The notes: generated from the sequence alone by a model not told the origin. 59,614 bases of DNA from an uncultured Alphaproteobacteria bacterium (GCA_902550225.1 CACCYL010000009.1:1-59614), one strand, 5' to 3'. Positions 9,457-19,363 are shown, counted from the first letter of the stretch. Numbers and translations are program-made.

Positions 9457-11445
9457 ATGTTGAAAAAAATTTTAATTGCCAATAGGGGCGAAATTGCATG
9501 CAGAATAATTAAAACTGCGCATAAGATGGGGATAAAAACCGTATCTATTTGCTCTGACCCAGATATAAATGCGCCTCACGTGAGTATGTCAGACGAATAT
9601 GTAAGTATAGGAGGAGACACCTCCATTGATAGTTATCTTAGAATTGATAAAATTATTGACGCGATGAAAAAGTCTAACGCTGAAGCTGTACACCCTGGAT
9701 ACGGTTTTTTGTCAGAAAATGTCAACTTTAGAGACGAAGTAAACAAAATTGGTAAGACTTTCATTGGCCCACCAAGTGAAGCTATTTCGTCTATGGGAGA
9801 TAAGATTAGATCGAAAAAAATTGCAAAGGCAGCTGGTGTTTCTGTTGTACCTGGTGGCCTTGAAGTTGTTCCAGATATTAAAAGTGCAATTAAAGAGGCA
9901 AAAACAATAGGGTATCCGTTGATGGTTAAGGCATCAGCAGGAGGCGGAGGGAAAGGGATGAGAGTTGCATTTAATGAAAAAGAGCTAGAAGATAATTTCA
10001 ATTCCGCCATAAATGAAGCCAAGTCAAGTTTTGGTGATGAAAGAGTATTCATAGAAAAATTTATTGAATTCCCTAAACATATAGAAATTCAGGTTCTTGG
10101 AGATCAGTTTGGGAATTTTATTCATCTTGGTGAGAGGGAATGTACAATTCAACGAAGACATCAAAAGGTTATTGAAGAAGCACCAAGTGTATTTGTAACA
10201 AAGGATTTAAGAGAGAGAATGGTTAATGAAGCTATTCAATTAGCTAAGGCAGTTGGTTATTACTCTGCTGGGACTGTGGAGTTTGTTGTTGATAAAGATA
10301 AAAACTTCTATTTTCTTGAGATGAATACTAGACTGCAAGTAGAGCACCCAGTAACTGAGCTAATAACTGGAGTTGATTTGGTTGAACAGATGATTCGAAT
10401 TGCATCTGGAGAAAAACTTTTAATGACTCAGGATCAAATTAAATTTAAAGGTTCAGCTTTGGAGTGTAGAATTTATGCTGAGGACTCTTCAAAAAACTTT
10501 CTTCCTTCTATTGGAAGGTTAACAAGATATATTGAACCATCTGGAAAAAATATAAGGGTTGACTCCGGTGTTGTTGAAGGATCAGAAATTAGTATGTACT
10601 ATGATCCAATGATATCTAAGTTATGCGCTCATTCAGATAATAGAAAAGAAACGATTTTGGAAATGGTCAATGCTTTAGATAAATACTTTATCGAGGGAGT
10701 TAAAACTAACAGAGACTTTTTATCGAATATTATTCAAAAGCCAGAATTTATAAATGGCGATTATTCCACATCATTTATCGCAGATAATTATGCTGATGGA
10801 TTTGATGCATATTTGACAGATGTTAAAGACAAAACAAAATTATACGCAGTTGCAACTTTTATAAATTATAAATATCTTTTAAGAGCGGCATCTATTTCAA
10901 ATCAATTGAAAGGTTTTAACAAAACAGTTGATAATAATTGGTATGTAATTGATAAAGAAAATAAATCTAATGTTGCAATCTCATTTAATAATTTTAATAA
11001 AAGTTATGATATCTACGTAGACAAAAAATATCTTAATCTTAAAAGTAATTGGAGCATAGGTTATCCATTATTTTCTGCAATAATTGATAATAATTTGTTG
11101 TACTTCAGTATAAAAAGAAATGGTCCTAAATTTACAATTAACCACAAAGGTGGAATACACGATATTCTTGTCTTTTCAAATAGACATTCTGAATTAAATA
11201 ATTTTATGATACCAAGAAAGGAAGAAGATAATTCCAAATATTTAATGGCTCCTATGCCAGGACTATTGGTATCAATTCTCGTGAAAGAAAATCAAGAAAT
11301 AGAAGAAAATCAACCATTAGCTGTTATAGAAGCTATGAAAATGGAAAATATCATTAAATCAGAAAAAAAAACAAAGATAAAAAAAATAAATTGTTCTGAA
11401 GGAGATAGTCTTGAAGTTGATCAAATAATTTTGGAATTTGAATAA
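9457..11445 (+). CDS. pccA: propionyl-CoA carboxylase, alpha (biotin carboxylase + BCCP) subunit
   Basis: It carboxylates its own biotin with ATP and bicarbonate and passes the group to PccB. The ATG at 9457 (MLKKILIANRGEIACRI) begins the biotin carboxylase domain exactly at its conserved N-terminus; the same frame is open upstream inside pccB, but that is not coding. The ATP-grasp region has KASAGGGGKGMRVA and EMNTRLQVEHPVTE. The C-terminal biotinyl domain has APMPGL and EAMKMEN with the biotin-accepting Lys near residue 628. The product is 662 aa, normal for PccA and longer than AccC alone. Confidence 0.94.
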   Translation: MLKKILIANRGEIACRIIKTAHKMGIKTVSICSDPDINAPHVSMSDEYVSIGGDTSIDSYLRIDKIIDAMKKSNAEAVHPGYGFLSENVNFRDEVNKIGKTFIGPPSEAISSMGDKIRSKKIAKAAGVSVVPGGLEVVPDIKSAIKEAKTIGYPLMVKASAGGGGKGMRVAFNEKELEDNFNSAINEAKSSFGDERVFIEKFIEFPKHIEIQVLGDQFGNFIHLGERECTIQRRHQKVIEEAPSVFVTKDLRERMVNEAIQLAKAVGYYSAGTVEFVVDKDKNFYFLEMNTRLQVEHPVTELITGVDLVEQMIRIASGEKLLMTQDQIKFKGSALECRIYAEDSSKNFLPSIGRLTRYIEPSGKNIRVDSGVVEGSEISMYYDPMISKLCAHSDNRKETILEMVNALDKYFIEGVKTNRDFLSNIIQKPEFINGDYSTSFIADNYADGFDAYLTDVKDKTKLYAVATFINYKYLLRAASISNQLKGFNKTVDNNWYVIDKENKSNVAISFNNFNKSYDIYVDKKYLNLKSNWSIGYPLFSAIIDNNLLYFSIKRNGPKFTINHKGGIHDILVFSNRHSELNNFMIPRKEEDNSKYLMAPMPGLLVSILVKENQEIEENQPLAVIEAMKMENIIKSEKKTKIKKINCSEGDSLEVDQIILEFE

Positions 11446-11451
11446 ACTAAT

Positions 11452-11540
11452 GCGGTCGTGGCGGAACTGGTAGACGCGCAACGTTGAGGTCGTTGTAGGC
11501 TTAATTGCCTGTGGAAGTTCGAGTCTTCTCGACCGCACCA
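11452..11540 (+). tRNA. tRNA-Leu (anticodon GAG)
   Basis: The acceptor stem is GCGGTCG paired with CGACCGC, followed by A and an encoded CCA (to 11540). The anticodon stem CAACG/CGTTG encloses the loop TTGAGGT, giving anticodon GAG at 11486-11488. A long variable arm fits a class II leucine tRNA, and the T-arm sequence GTTCGAGTC is present. It directly precedes the integrase-like gene, with only 13 bases between them. Confidence 0.93.
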
Positions 11541-11553
11541 GCGAAATTAAAAT

Positions 11554-12819
11554 ATGAAATATATATATAAACATGGAAATCAGTATTGGTATCAAAGAGC
11601 TATCCCCGTAAAACTTTCAAATTTATTAGGAAAAAAAACACTTAAAATCGCATTAAAAACTAATAAAATGCCAACAGCAATTAAGAGAGCAAAACTTCAA
11701 GCGTTGGAACATAAAAAAATGTTTAAAATTGCTGAAAGCCGTTTGAATAAATATTTTACAAACTTATTCAACAATCATGAATTTGATTCACAAAAATATA
11801 CACTTAGTTTTATTGACGATTTTGATGATTTAGTTAATAGATTATTTTTTAGTAAAAAAGACTTTATAAATCTTCTTAAAAATAAAAAGATTAGCAATGT
11901 TAAAAACTTTTCTATTGAAAGAATTCTTTTAGATAATAGTTCAACTGAGGAAATGTCTCTAAGTTTGCTTATCGACGAATATCTTGGAGCCATTAATGTT
12001 TTCAATGATAAGAAAAAGCTATATTCAATAAAAAAATCACTTTCACTAATGATCGAAATTTGCGGCGACAAACCAATAGATTCATATGATATAAATGACG
12101 CTAACTCTTTTAAAAATTATTTCATTAAAATAGATAAAATTTCTACTGGTAAAAGAAATCAGTCCAATTTGCAAAACTTCTTTTCAGTAACTTACCAAAA
12201 ATACTTTATAGATAAAAAAAATCCATTTGCAGGCCTTAAATGGCCCAATATTATTGTCAAAACTAATCATCAAAAATTCTCGGAAGAAGAATTAATTAGA
12301 ATAAAAGAATTTTGTGAAAAAGAGAATTCTTTTACAAGTTGTATTACAGGCATAATGTTTGAAACAGGGTGCTCATATTCTGAAATTATCGGTTTGGAGT
12401 CAGAGGATGTTGACCTAAATAAATATAATCCATATTTTGTAATTAGATCCAACTCTATAAGGCAAATTAAGAATCTATATAAAAAAAGAACCATTCCTTT
12501 GGTTGGCATTTCATTAAATAAAATTCAGAAAATTTATAAAATTAATAACAGTGGTTCTTTATTTAAGGATTATTCTAATATCCTTGAACTATCAAAGTTA
12601 AAGTTTGAAAAAAAATTAAATAATAAGTTAAAAATTTTGTCAAATGGTAAAACTTCTATTTCATTTAAATATTCATTAATAGAGAGATTAAAATCAATAA
12701 ATTGTCCTGAATCAGTTATTTGTGCCATCATTGGAATGGCAAAAACAGAATATTTCTATAGTAACGAAGTAACTCTTGATATAAAGTTGAGTTGGTTGGA
12801 TCAAATTAAAATGTTGTAA
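11554..12819 (+). CDS. degenerate tyrosine recombinase (phage-type integrase relative)
   Basis: The N-terminus (YIYKHGNQYWYQRAIPVKL) matches the start of phage-type integrases. A core-binding-like region follows (SLLIDEYLGAIN…), then a catalytic-domain-like part from about residue 240. Where active enzymes have TG.R.SE, this has TGCSYSEIIGLESEDVDL, with Ser instead of the catalytic Arg. The box II H.LRH region reads SFKYSLIERL without His or Arg. A Tyr is present near the end (YFYSNEV). The 421-aa frame is full-length and uninterrupted, so it was either inactivated recently or retained for another role. It sits just 3' of tRNA-Leu, a classic integration position. Confidence 0.75.
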   Translation: MKYIYKHGNQYWYQRAIPVKLSNLLGKKTLKIALKTNKMPTAIKRAKLQALEHKKMFKIAESRLNKYFTNLFNNHEFDSQKYTLSFIDDFDDLVNRLFFSKKDFINLLKNKKISNVKNFSIERILLDNSSTEEMSLSLLIDEYLGAINVFNDKKKLYSIKKSLSLMIEICGDKPIDSYDINDANSFKNYFIKIDKISTGKRNQSNLQNFFSVTYQKYFIDKKNPFAGLKWPNIIVKTNHQKFSEEELIRIKEFCEKENSFTSCITGIMFETGCSYSEIIGLESEDVDLNKYNPYFVIRSNSIRQIKNLYKKRTIPLVGISLNKIQKIYKINNSGSLFKDYSNILELSKLKFEKKLNNKLKILSNGKTSISFKYSLIERLKSINCPESVICAIIGMAKTEYFYSNEVTLDIKLSWLDQIKML

Positions 12820-12893
12820 ATATTTACCGTATTCAATAATTGAAACATTTAAACTATATTATTTTTAAAGATGCATACTAAATTTTTTTTAGA

Positions 12894-13316
12894 TTATTCG
12901 ACCTCTGTTACTGTTATTTTAACTTTTGATCCAATAAAGGTTTTTTCAAAAATTTGAATAGAAGCAAATCTTTGACTGTTTTGATAATTGAGCAAACTAC
13001 TTTCAGAGCTGATTTCAGATATTTTTTTCCATCCAAATTTTGGTAATTCGTTCCTAAAAAAGTCGAAAACCTCTATCTGATCTTCAGTTGTTTCAAAAAC
13101 AAGTCTACCTGACCATCCAATTTTTCTTGATATAATTATAGATTCTTCTCTTTGTAGTTTTGAATTTACAGGAATAGGAATATCATCAAACTGAGAAAAA
13201 TTTAATTCTAGGTCAGGATTTCCTTCAGGCCCTTTGACAGGAACTAGGCTTTCTCCCATACATGATGATAGAAAGAAAACTAAAAGTATGTTTAGAAGGA
13301 TTTTTTTATGTAGCAT
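12894..13316 (-). CDS. putative lipoprotein of unknown function
   Basis: The start at 13316 (MLHKKILLNILLVFFLSSCMG) gives a lipoprotein signal with lipobox LSSC. An upstream in-frame ATG at 13349 would lengthen the N-terminus. The mature part, about 120 residues, contains IPIPVNSKLQREESIIISRKIGWSGRLVF and a region where a residue-by-residue motif FDFFRNELPKFGW suggests a small alpha/beta fold. I do not recognise the family with certainty. It is divergent from the glutathione peroxidase gene (55 bases between starts) and converges with the integrase-like gene. Confidence 0.7.
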   Translation of the reverse strand: MLHKKILLNILLVFFLSSCMGESLVPVKGPEGNPDLELNFSQFDDIPIPVNSKLQREESIIISRKIGWSGRLVFETTEDQIEVFDFFRNELPKFGWKKISEISSESSLLNYQNSQRFASIQIFEKTFIGSKVKITVTEVE

Positions 13317-13371
13317 ATTTAATAATAAAAATTTTTCTTTTATTTTCAATATTTATTATTACATTAATATT

Positions 13372-13908
13372 ATGAAATTATTAAGTTTTTTTTTTCTTAT
13401 TTTATTTATGTCTAATGTTGATGCCTCTGAAAAGGTCTTTCACGACTTTAAAATTGAATCTATTTCTGGTGAGACAATAAACCTTTCCGATTATAAAAGT
13501 AAAGTTGTTTTGCTAGTAAACACAGCATCCAAGTGTGGGTTTACGCCTCAATATTCAGGACTACAAAAAATTTATGAAAGATATAAAGACGATGGTCTAG
13601 TAGTGTTAGGAGTACCAACAAACGATTTTAATCAAGAATTATCTAAAGACAGCGACGTAAAAGAATTTTGTGAGATAAGATTTGGTGTAGAATTTCCAAT
13701 GTCCTCAATCCAACCAATACGTGGGGAAAATGCACATCCTGTTTACAAATGGATCCAATCTAATGTCTCAGTTATTGGACAGCCTAGATGGAATTTTCAT
13801 AAATATCTCATTGGAAAAGACGGTAAGATCATTAATTGGTTTTCATCAATGACCAGTCCAACATCCGAAGGTTTAGTTAATGAAATTGAGACTGCTCTAT
13901 ATGAATAA
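13372..13908 (+). CDS. glutathione peroxidase family protein with signal peptide
   Basis: Thioredoxin-fold peroxidase that reduces hydroperoxides with a thiol donor. The ATG at 13372 gives an N-terminal hydrophobic signal (MKLLSFFFLILFMSNVDA), suggesting export to the periplasm. The active-site motif NTASKCGFTPQYSGLQ has the peroxidatic Cys near residue 55 (Cys, not selenocysteine). Later family motifs are GVPTNDFNQE and WNFHKYLIGKDGKII, the latter containing the catalytic Trp and Asn. At 178 aa it is normal. The stop overlaps the next start (TAATG), so the isochorismatase-like gene is coupled. Confidence 0.92.
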   Translation: MKLLSFFFLILFMSNVDASEKVFHDFKIESISGETINLSDYKSKVVLLVNTASKCGFTPQYSGLQKIYERYKDDGLVVLGVPTNDFNQELSKDSDVKEFCEIRFGVEFPMSSIQPIRGENAHPVYKWIQSNVSVIGQPRWNFHKYLIGKDGKIINWFSSMTSPTSEGLVNEIETALYE

Positions 13909-14459
13909 TGTTGATTGATTGTTCGAATTCTTCACTCCTACTTATAGATGTTCAAACAAAACTTTTCCCTAAAATTTCAGAAGCAGAACGCTTAGAAAGT
14001 TCAATTTTAGATTGCATAGAAGTTTTTTACACTCTTAATGTTCCTATATTTTTTTCTGAACAGTATCCAAAAGGACTTGGTTTTACAATTGATAAAGTAC
14101 TAGAGAAATTATTATCTTGTAAAGCTTATAAATTTGAAAAAACTTCTTTTTCATGTTTTCCTAATAGTTCGAAAACCAACAATGTTGTTCAATTTTTTAA
14201 AACCAAACAAGTAATCTTAATTGGGATTGAAACACATATTTGTGTTTTACAAACTGCTATAGATTTAAAAAAAAAAGGGCAAGAAGTTTTTGTGATTTTT
14301 GAAGCCGTTGGATCTAGAAAAACCTACGATAAAGAGTTCGCTATAAAGAGAATGATTAGCAACGGAATTCAAGTTATAACTTTTGAAATGATGTTGTTTG
14401 AACTTTTAAGAGATTCAAAAAACAAACATTTCAAAATTTTATCAAGATTTGTCAGGTAA
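13908..14459 (+). CDS. isochorismatase-family cysteine hydrolase
   Basis: Members hydrolyse C-N or ether bonds with an Asp-Lys-Cys triad. Seen here: Asp in SLLLIDVQTKLFP near residue 13, Lys in FEKTSFSCF near 80, and Cys in VILIGIETHICVLQTAIDL near 112. The length of 183 aa is typical of the YcaC-like or nicotinamidase-related group. The substrate cannot be assigned. It overlaps the peroxidase gene by 1 base and ends 1 base from the convergent glnA stop. Confidence 0.85.
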   Translation: MLIDCSNSSLLLIDVQTKLFPKISEAERLESSILDCIEVFYTLNVPIFFSEQYPKGLGFTIDKVLEKLLSCKAYKFEKTSFSCFPNSSKTNNVVQFFKTKQVILIGIETHICVLQTAIDLKKKGQEVFVIFEAVGSRKTYDKEFAIKRMISNGIQVITFEMMLFELLRDSKNKHFKILSRFVR

Positions 14460-14460
14460 T

Positions 14461-15870
14461 CTAAACTGAATAATACATTTTAAATTCAACTGGATGAGGT
14501 GTATGTTCAAATTGTAAAACTTCATCCATTTTCAAAGCAATATATGAATCAATTAAATTATCAGTAAAAACGTTTCCAGCTTTTAAGAAATCTCTATCTT
14601 TATCCAGAGCGTCAAGAGCTTCCCGAAGGCTCCCACATACTGTTGGAACACCTTTAAGTTCTTCCTCAGACAATGCGTAAAGATCCTTATCCATTGCATC
14701 ACCAGGATGTATTTTATTTTTAATTCCGTCTATACCGGCCATTAACATTGAGGCAAATGTAAAATAAGGGTTACCAGATGCATCACCAAATCTAACTTCA
14801 AATCTTGCTGCTTTTGGACTACTTACATAAGGAACTCTGCAAGCAGCTGATCTATTTCTAAATGAATAAGCCAATAGCACCGGCGCTTCGAAACCTGGTA
14901 TAAGTCTTTTGTAACTGTTAGTTGTAGCATTAGAAAATGCATTTATAGCCTTAGCATGCTTAATTATTCCACCAATATAGTAAAGACATTCATCGGACAA
15001 TCCATTATATCCATTTCCTGCAAATACTGATTTATTTCCTTTCCAAACCGATTGGTGGACATGCATACCTGAACCATTATCATTGTATACAGGTTTGGGC
15101 ATGAATGTGGCTGTTTTGCCATAGGCTTGCGCAACCATATGAACACAATATTTATATTTTTGTAGATCGTCAGCACTTTTAATTAATGGTCCGAACTTCA
15201 TTCCTAATTCATGTTGAGAAGGTGCAACTTCATGATGATGTTTTTCCATCTCTAAACCCATTTCTGACATTGTGGACACCATTTCTGCCCTGATATCTGT
15301 AGCAGAATCTACAGGAGGAACAGGAAAATATCCACCTTTGTCTTTTGGTCTATGTCCCATATTTCCACCTTCCATATCTGTTCCAGTATTATATGCCCCT
15401 TCTTCTGAATCAATACTGTAAAAAGTATACTCCTGATTAGTTGCCCATTTTACATCGTCGAAGATAAAAAATTCAGCTTCTGGACCAAAAAAGGCAGTAT
15501 CGCCAATACCAGATTCTTTTAAATATTCTTCTGCTTTTTTACCGGTACTTCTTGGGTCTAATTCATAGGGTTTTCCATCGTCTGGTTCAATTACATCACA
15601 AAAAAGGACAAGTTGTGGCTGAGCTGTAAAGGGGTCCATCACTGCCGTTGATGGATCTGGCTTTAAAATCATGTCAGCTTTGTCAATGCTTTTCCAACCT
15701 GCAATAGAAGATCCGTCGAACATTATACCATCTTTGAAAGTATCTTCATCGATAGTTTCAACTGTTTGTGCGGTATGTTGCCATTTTCCTTTTGTATCAG
15801 TGAATCTGAGATCAACAAATTTGACCTCTTTATCTTTAATCATTTTCATTACTTTTGATATGTCGCTCAT
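14461..15870 (-). CDS. glnA: glutamine synthetase type I
   Basis: It makes glutamine from glutamate, ammonium and ATP. The 469-aa product is the normal GSI length, with [17 protein letters not shown], the [12 protein letters not shown] metal-site segment, the [12 protein letters not shown] motif and [12 protein letters not shown] near the ATP site. The adenylylation-site region is LALKM…/[16 protein letters not shown] followed by the C-terminal helices. It is the second gene after glnB on the minus strand, 33 bases apart, with GGAGGAAAT before the ATG. Confidence 0.97.
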   Translation of the reverse strand: MSDISKVMKMIKDKEVKFVDLRFTDTKGKWQHTAQTVETIDEDTFKDGIMFDGSSIAGWKSIDKADMILKPDPSTAVMDPFTAQPQLVLFCDVIEPDDGKPYELDPRSTGKKAEEYLKESGIGDTAFFGPEAEFFIFDDVKWATNQEYTFYSIDSEEGAYNTGTDMEGGNMGHRPKDKGGYFPVPPVDSATDIRAEMVSTMSEMGLEMEKHHHEVAPSQHELGMKFGPLIKSADDLQKYKYCVHMVAQAYGKTATFMPKPVYNDNGSGMHVHQSVWKGNKSVFAGNGYNGLSDECLYYIGGIIKHAKAINAFSNATTNSYKRLIPGFEAPVLLAYSFRNRSAACRVPYVSSPKAARFEVRFGDASGNPYFTFASMLMAGIDGIKNKIHPGDAMDKDLYALSEEELKGVPTVCGSLREALDALDKDRDFLKAGNVFTDNLIDSYIALKMDEVLQFEHTPHPVEFKMYYSV

Positions 15871-15903
15871 ATTTCCTCCAATGGGTTATTTATGTAAGTT
15901 TGT

Positions 15904-16245
<342 letters not shown>

Positions 16246-16325
16246 TTAGGAATAAGCAAGAATTATGCCAAGATTAAAATCCCCAACAATTCCTTGACGT
16301 TTAATAGTAGACAAATAAGAACTGC

Positions 16326-16352
16326 TTAAACTTTAATCATAAAAAAGTTTAA
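16326..16352 (-). terminator. possible hairpin terminator after the aminotransferase gene
   Basis: An inverted repeat TTAAACTTT … AAAGTTTAA (9-bp arms, 9-base loop) lies a few bases beyond the aminotransferase stop. No strong T-run follows on the minus strand, so its role as a terminator is uncertain. Confidence 0.4.
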
Positions 16353-16355
16353 TTT

Positions 16356-17525
16356 CTACTCATTCATAAAATCTTTAAGGCAAATAATGAATTTTTCTAA
16401 GTTTTCTTGAGCACTAGCATAAGAAACTCTTAAAAAACCCTCACCATTTTTTCCAAATGAAGAGCCTGGAACAGTTGCTATGAATTTTTTTTCAAGCAAA
16501 TACTTAGAAATTTCAGCTGAATTCATGTTTTCTTTTTCTATTTTTGGAAACACATAAAATGCACCTCCTGGTTGTTTGCACTGAATATTTTCAATTTTGT
16601 TTAATTCGCTAACTAAAAAGTTTTTTCTTTTGTTAAATTCTATTATCATATCATCAACAGGTTTTTGATCTCCTTTTAACGCTTCAATACCTGCAAACTG
16701 TGATGCTGCATTTACACAAGAATGAGAATTTATTGCTAATTTTTCAGCAAATCCAAATATTTCTCTTGGATAAATTCCATAACCAAGTCTCCAACCTGTC
16801 ATTGAATATGTTTTTGACCATCCATCAAGTACAATAACTCTATCCCTAATTTCTTTAAATTTTAAAGGTGAAATATGTTTGTGGTTATCAAACAAAATTC
16901 TACTGTAAATCTCGTCTGAGAGTACATAAACTTTTGGAAAATTTAGAAGACCCTCTGCTAATTTCATTAATTCAACTTCAGGAACTACACCACCTGTAGG
17001 GTTGGCAGGGGAATTTAAGATAATAAGTTTTGTTTTATCATTAATTAATGAAATGAGTTCGTCCGCGTCAAACGAAAAATTGTTTTCCATTCTGTGTGGA
17101 AGTGAAACGGCTTTAGCACCAGTGTAATCTATCATAGATTTGTATGCTATAAAACCAGGGTCTGGGGTAATGATTTCTGCACCGGGTTCACCAAACATTA
17201 AGAGGGTATAAAAAATAATAGATTTACCTCCTGGTGTTATTAGTATATTGCCCGGGTTAATCTCTACATTATTTCTCTTATAAAAATCATCTGCTACTGC
17301 TGTTCTTAACTCTTTAATTCCATTGGATGCTGTGTAACCGTGATGCCCGTCTTTTAAAGCCTTAATGGCTGCCTCTACAACATTTTGTGGCGTAGGAAAA
17401 TCTGGTTGACCAATGCCAAGATTAATAACATGTTTCCCTCTTTTTTCTAACTCTTGACTTCTTGCAAGAATAGCAAACGCGCTATCACTTCCAATATCAT
17501 ACATAGATTTATTTAGTCCATCCAT
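16356..17525 (-). CDS. PLP-dependent aminotransferase, class I/II
   Basis: Fold-type I aminotransferase that moves amino groups between an amino acid and a 2-oxo acid. Seen: INLGIGQPDFPTPQ near the N-terminus, the TPGGKSIIFY cofactor-binding turn, LNSPANPTGGVVPE, LSDEIYSRI (Asp and Tyr contacting PLP), and VLDGWSKTYSMTGWRLGY with the Schiff-base Lys near residue 235. The C-terminal LRVSYA holds the carboxylate-binding Arg. At 389 aa the length is normal. Substrate cannot be read; the closest pattern is the aspartate/alanine-type group. It is upstream of glnB on the same strand, but a 113-base gap separates them. Confidence 0.9.
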   Translation of the reverse strand: MDGLNKSMYDIGSDSAFAILARSQELEKRGKHVINLGIGQPDFPTPQNVVEAAIKALKDGHHGYTASNGIKELRTAVADDFYKRNNVEINPGNILITPGGKSIIFYTLLMFGEPGAEIITPDPGFIAYKSMIDYTGAKAVSLPHRMENNFSFDADELISLINDKTKLIILNSPANPTGGVVPEVELMKLAEGLLNFPKVYVLSDEIYSRILFDNHKHISPLKFKEIRDRVIVLDGWSKTYSMTGWRLGYGIYPREIFGFAEKLAINSHSCVNAASQFAGIEALKGDQKPVDDMIIEFNKRKNFLVSELNKIENIQCKQPGGAFYVFPKIEKENMNSAEISKYLLEKKFIATVPGSSFGKNGEGFLRVSYASAQENLEKFIICLKDFMNE

Positions 17526-17686
17526 TACCAGAATATATATAGATTATTGAATTTATGCAATCTAGATTAGATCTAGAGCGTAAAATCCTATTTTACTAAA
17601 ACAATTTGTAATACTAAATTTTAAAGTTAGAATTGGAGTTAAGTAGTAAATATTAGTATTTATTAATACCATCATAAGGATTCTGC

Positions 17687-18022
17687 ATGGTAGAAAATAT
17701 ACAACCAATTGGGGAAGATGTTTCCAAATCTATTGAAGATTTGGCAGAACATGCTGGAGAGGTTGCATTAGAAATTTTTAGAACTGAACTTGATAAAGGT
17801 TCAAAACAAACTCAAGCATTTTCTAAAGCAATTGATGCAGCAAAAAATGTAATGATGGATTCTGGTTGTCCTCTAGATATTTGCGATTTATTAGCTGATG
17901 CAGCAATAAATGGTTACAAAACATTTATTGATAAAAACCCACATGGAGATCCAATGGAGGCCTTTGATGCTGCAGGAGAATTTGTTAATGATGCTTTAGA
18001 CTCGGAATTCATAAACTATTAA
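17687..18022 (+). CDS. small acidic protein of unknown function
   Basis: A 111-aa soluble protein with a net negative charge, without signal peptide or membrane segment. It looks mostly helical. A possible repeated element is seen: an amphipathic stretch with ALEIFRTELDKGSKQTQAFSKAIDAAKNVM and again INGYKTFIDKNPHGDPMEAFDAAGEFV. I do not recognise a family. The ATG at 17687 follows AAGGATTCTGC, a usable ribosome binding site. It is a single gene between the aminotransferase and tRNA-His. Confidence 0.7.
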   Translation: MVENIQPIGEDVSKSIEDLAEHAGEVALEIFRTELDKGSKQTQAFSKAIDAAKNVMMDSGCPLDICDLLADAAINGYKTFIDKNPHGDPMEAFDAAGEFVNDALDSEFINY

Positions 18023-18099
18023 AATTTACTTTTTTTAAAAAAATTAACTGAAATTAAAGTTGTAAAAATTTTAAAAGATTATTAACTTAGACCATGTTT

Positions 18100-18177
18100 G
18101 GTGGCTGTAGCTCAGTTGGTTAGAGCGTCGGTTTGTGGTACCGGATGTCGGGGGTTCAAATCCCCTCAGCCACCCCA
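18100..18177 (+). tRNA. tRNA-His (anticodon GTG)
   Basis: The acceptor stem GTGGCTG/CAGCCAC is preceded by the extra G-1 (18100) that pairs with C73, the hallmark of histidine tRNAs. Loop TTGTGGT gives anticodon GTG at 18135-18137. T-arm GGGGGTTCAAATCCCCT is intact, and CCA is encoded. A decayed copy of the 3' 30 bases lies at 19310-19339. Confidence 0.95.
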
Positions 18178-18426
18178 TTTATTTTTTTATTGCCTTAAAA
18201 TAACAGAAAATGTTTTATAATTTTGATATTCGTTTTCAAGATGAACTACTCGCTTAAAAATTTCTAAAGAATTTTTTTTTGGAATTTCACCTAATTTTAA
18301 ATCATAAACTAGACTTAACGCCTTTACAAAGTCCTTATGTTATAGTTAAATAGAAGATGATTGAGTAATTTTTTTTGTAGACTTTATGACTGATTTGTTA
18401 TAATATTTACCCTTCTTGGAATTATT

Positions 18427-19278
18427 ATGAAAAATTTAAATAAAATAATCTCAGCTTGCATGGTTTTTATACCAATAAGTTCTTTTTCTCAAGACTATTC
18501 TTTTACTAGTGGAAATTTTTATATTAAACCACAAGTTGGTACAGAATTCGCTTTGTCTGGTGATGCTGTTAATGCATCAACGTATTCACAAACTGCTGCA
18601 ACAACTCTTAATTTTGCCGATGGCACAATTGTTACAGCCGCAGCTACAGGTACAGTTGATGTTCCTGATGTCTCTTTTGGTGATGCATTCGAACGTCCTA
18701 TCTCTTGGGGTGGTGAAATTGGGTATTATATAACTGATGATACTAATTTATATTTCAAAATAAACACAGTAGATGCAGATTCAGAAACTTTTGTTGCTGC
18801 ATCAGCTACTGTTAACGCAACTGTAACATTTAACGGAAGCGCACAAACTTTTACCGCCGGTGCAAATTTATTTGAAGCTTCATTTTCTGATTACGAAGAA
18901 GTCAATTTTATGTTCGGAGCCAATAGAAACTTTTCATTTGATAATTTTTCTTTGTATTTTGGAGGTGGGCTAGGATTTGCAACCATCAATGGCCTTGACC
19001 TGACAGTCTTTGAATTAGTTTCCGGGAGTAGAAATAGTGAAACAATTAAATTTTCTAAAGATTCAACAGTTTTTTCTGGAGAATTAAACACAGGGGTTTA
19101 TCATACATTTAGCAATAATCTCGCAATAGGGCTAGATGCAAATTATAGATATAAAGGTTCACTCGAAAGAGATACCACTGATTTTAACACAAATAATTTA
19201 GACACACTCGAGTCTGCTAATGATGCAGATGGTCAGCACGTATTTGGATTAATGGGATCAATAAGTTATAGATTCTAG
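18427..19278 (+). CDS. outer membrane beta-barrel protein (opacity/Omp-type)
   Basis: The 283-aa product has a cleavable signal (MKNLNKIISACMVFIPISSFS|QDYS) and alternating hydrophobic/polar strands rich in Gly, Ala, Thr and aromatic residues, such as WGGEIGYYITDDTNLYFKI, FDNFSLYFGGGLGF and NNLAIGLDANYRYKGSL. It ends in …GLMGSISYRF with the terminal Phe recognised by the BAM machinery. These are the features of small eight-stranded surface proteins. Exact function is unknown. It is alone between tRNA-His and a decayed tRNA-His end, suggesting acquisition. A TATAAT at about 18400 lies upstream. Confidence 0.85.
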   Translation: MKNLNKIISACMVFIPISSFSQDYSFTSGNFYIKPQVGTEFALSGDAVNASTYSQTAATTLNFADGTIVTAAATGTVDVPDVSFGDAFERPISWGGEIGYYITDDTNLYFKINTVDADSETFVAASATVNATVTFNGSAQTFTAGANLFEASFSDYEEVNFMFGANRNFSFDNFSLYFGGGLGFATINGLDLTVFELVSGSRNSETIKFSKDSTVFSGELNTGVYHTFSNNLAIGLDANYRYKGSLERDTTDFNTNNLDTLESANDADGQHVFGLMGSISYRF

Positions 19279-19309
19279 TTGATTGCAAGATAGCTAAAGA
19301 TAATGAAGG

Positions 19310-19339
19310 TCAAGGGTTTAAATCTCCTCAGACACTGCA
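19310..19339 (+). repeat. degenerate copy of the tRNA-His 3' end (possible attachment-site relic)
   Basis: Thirty bases ending …CTCAGACACTGCA match tRNA-His 18148-18177 at 23 of 30 positions without gaps. The T-loop core and the final CA are kept. In the T-arm 4 of 5 stem positions can still pair (one by G-T), so it derives from a tRNA end. Between the two copies lies the outer membrane protein gene. It is either an old att site or the end of a decayed second tRNA-His. Confidence 0.6.
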
Positions 19340-19363
19340 TTAATTTAAGTAAGAAGATAAAAT

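Noticed and set aside
12820..12893. Second attachment site for tRNA-Leu after the integrase-like gene
   Set aside because: No copy of the tRNA-Leu 3' end was seen in this gap or elsewhere in the window.
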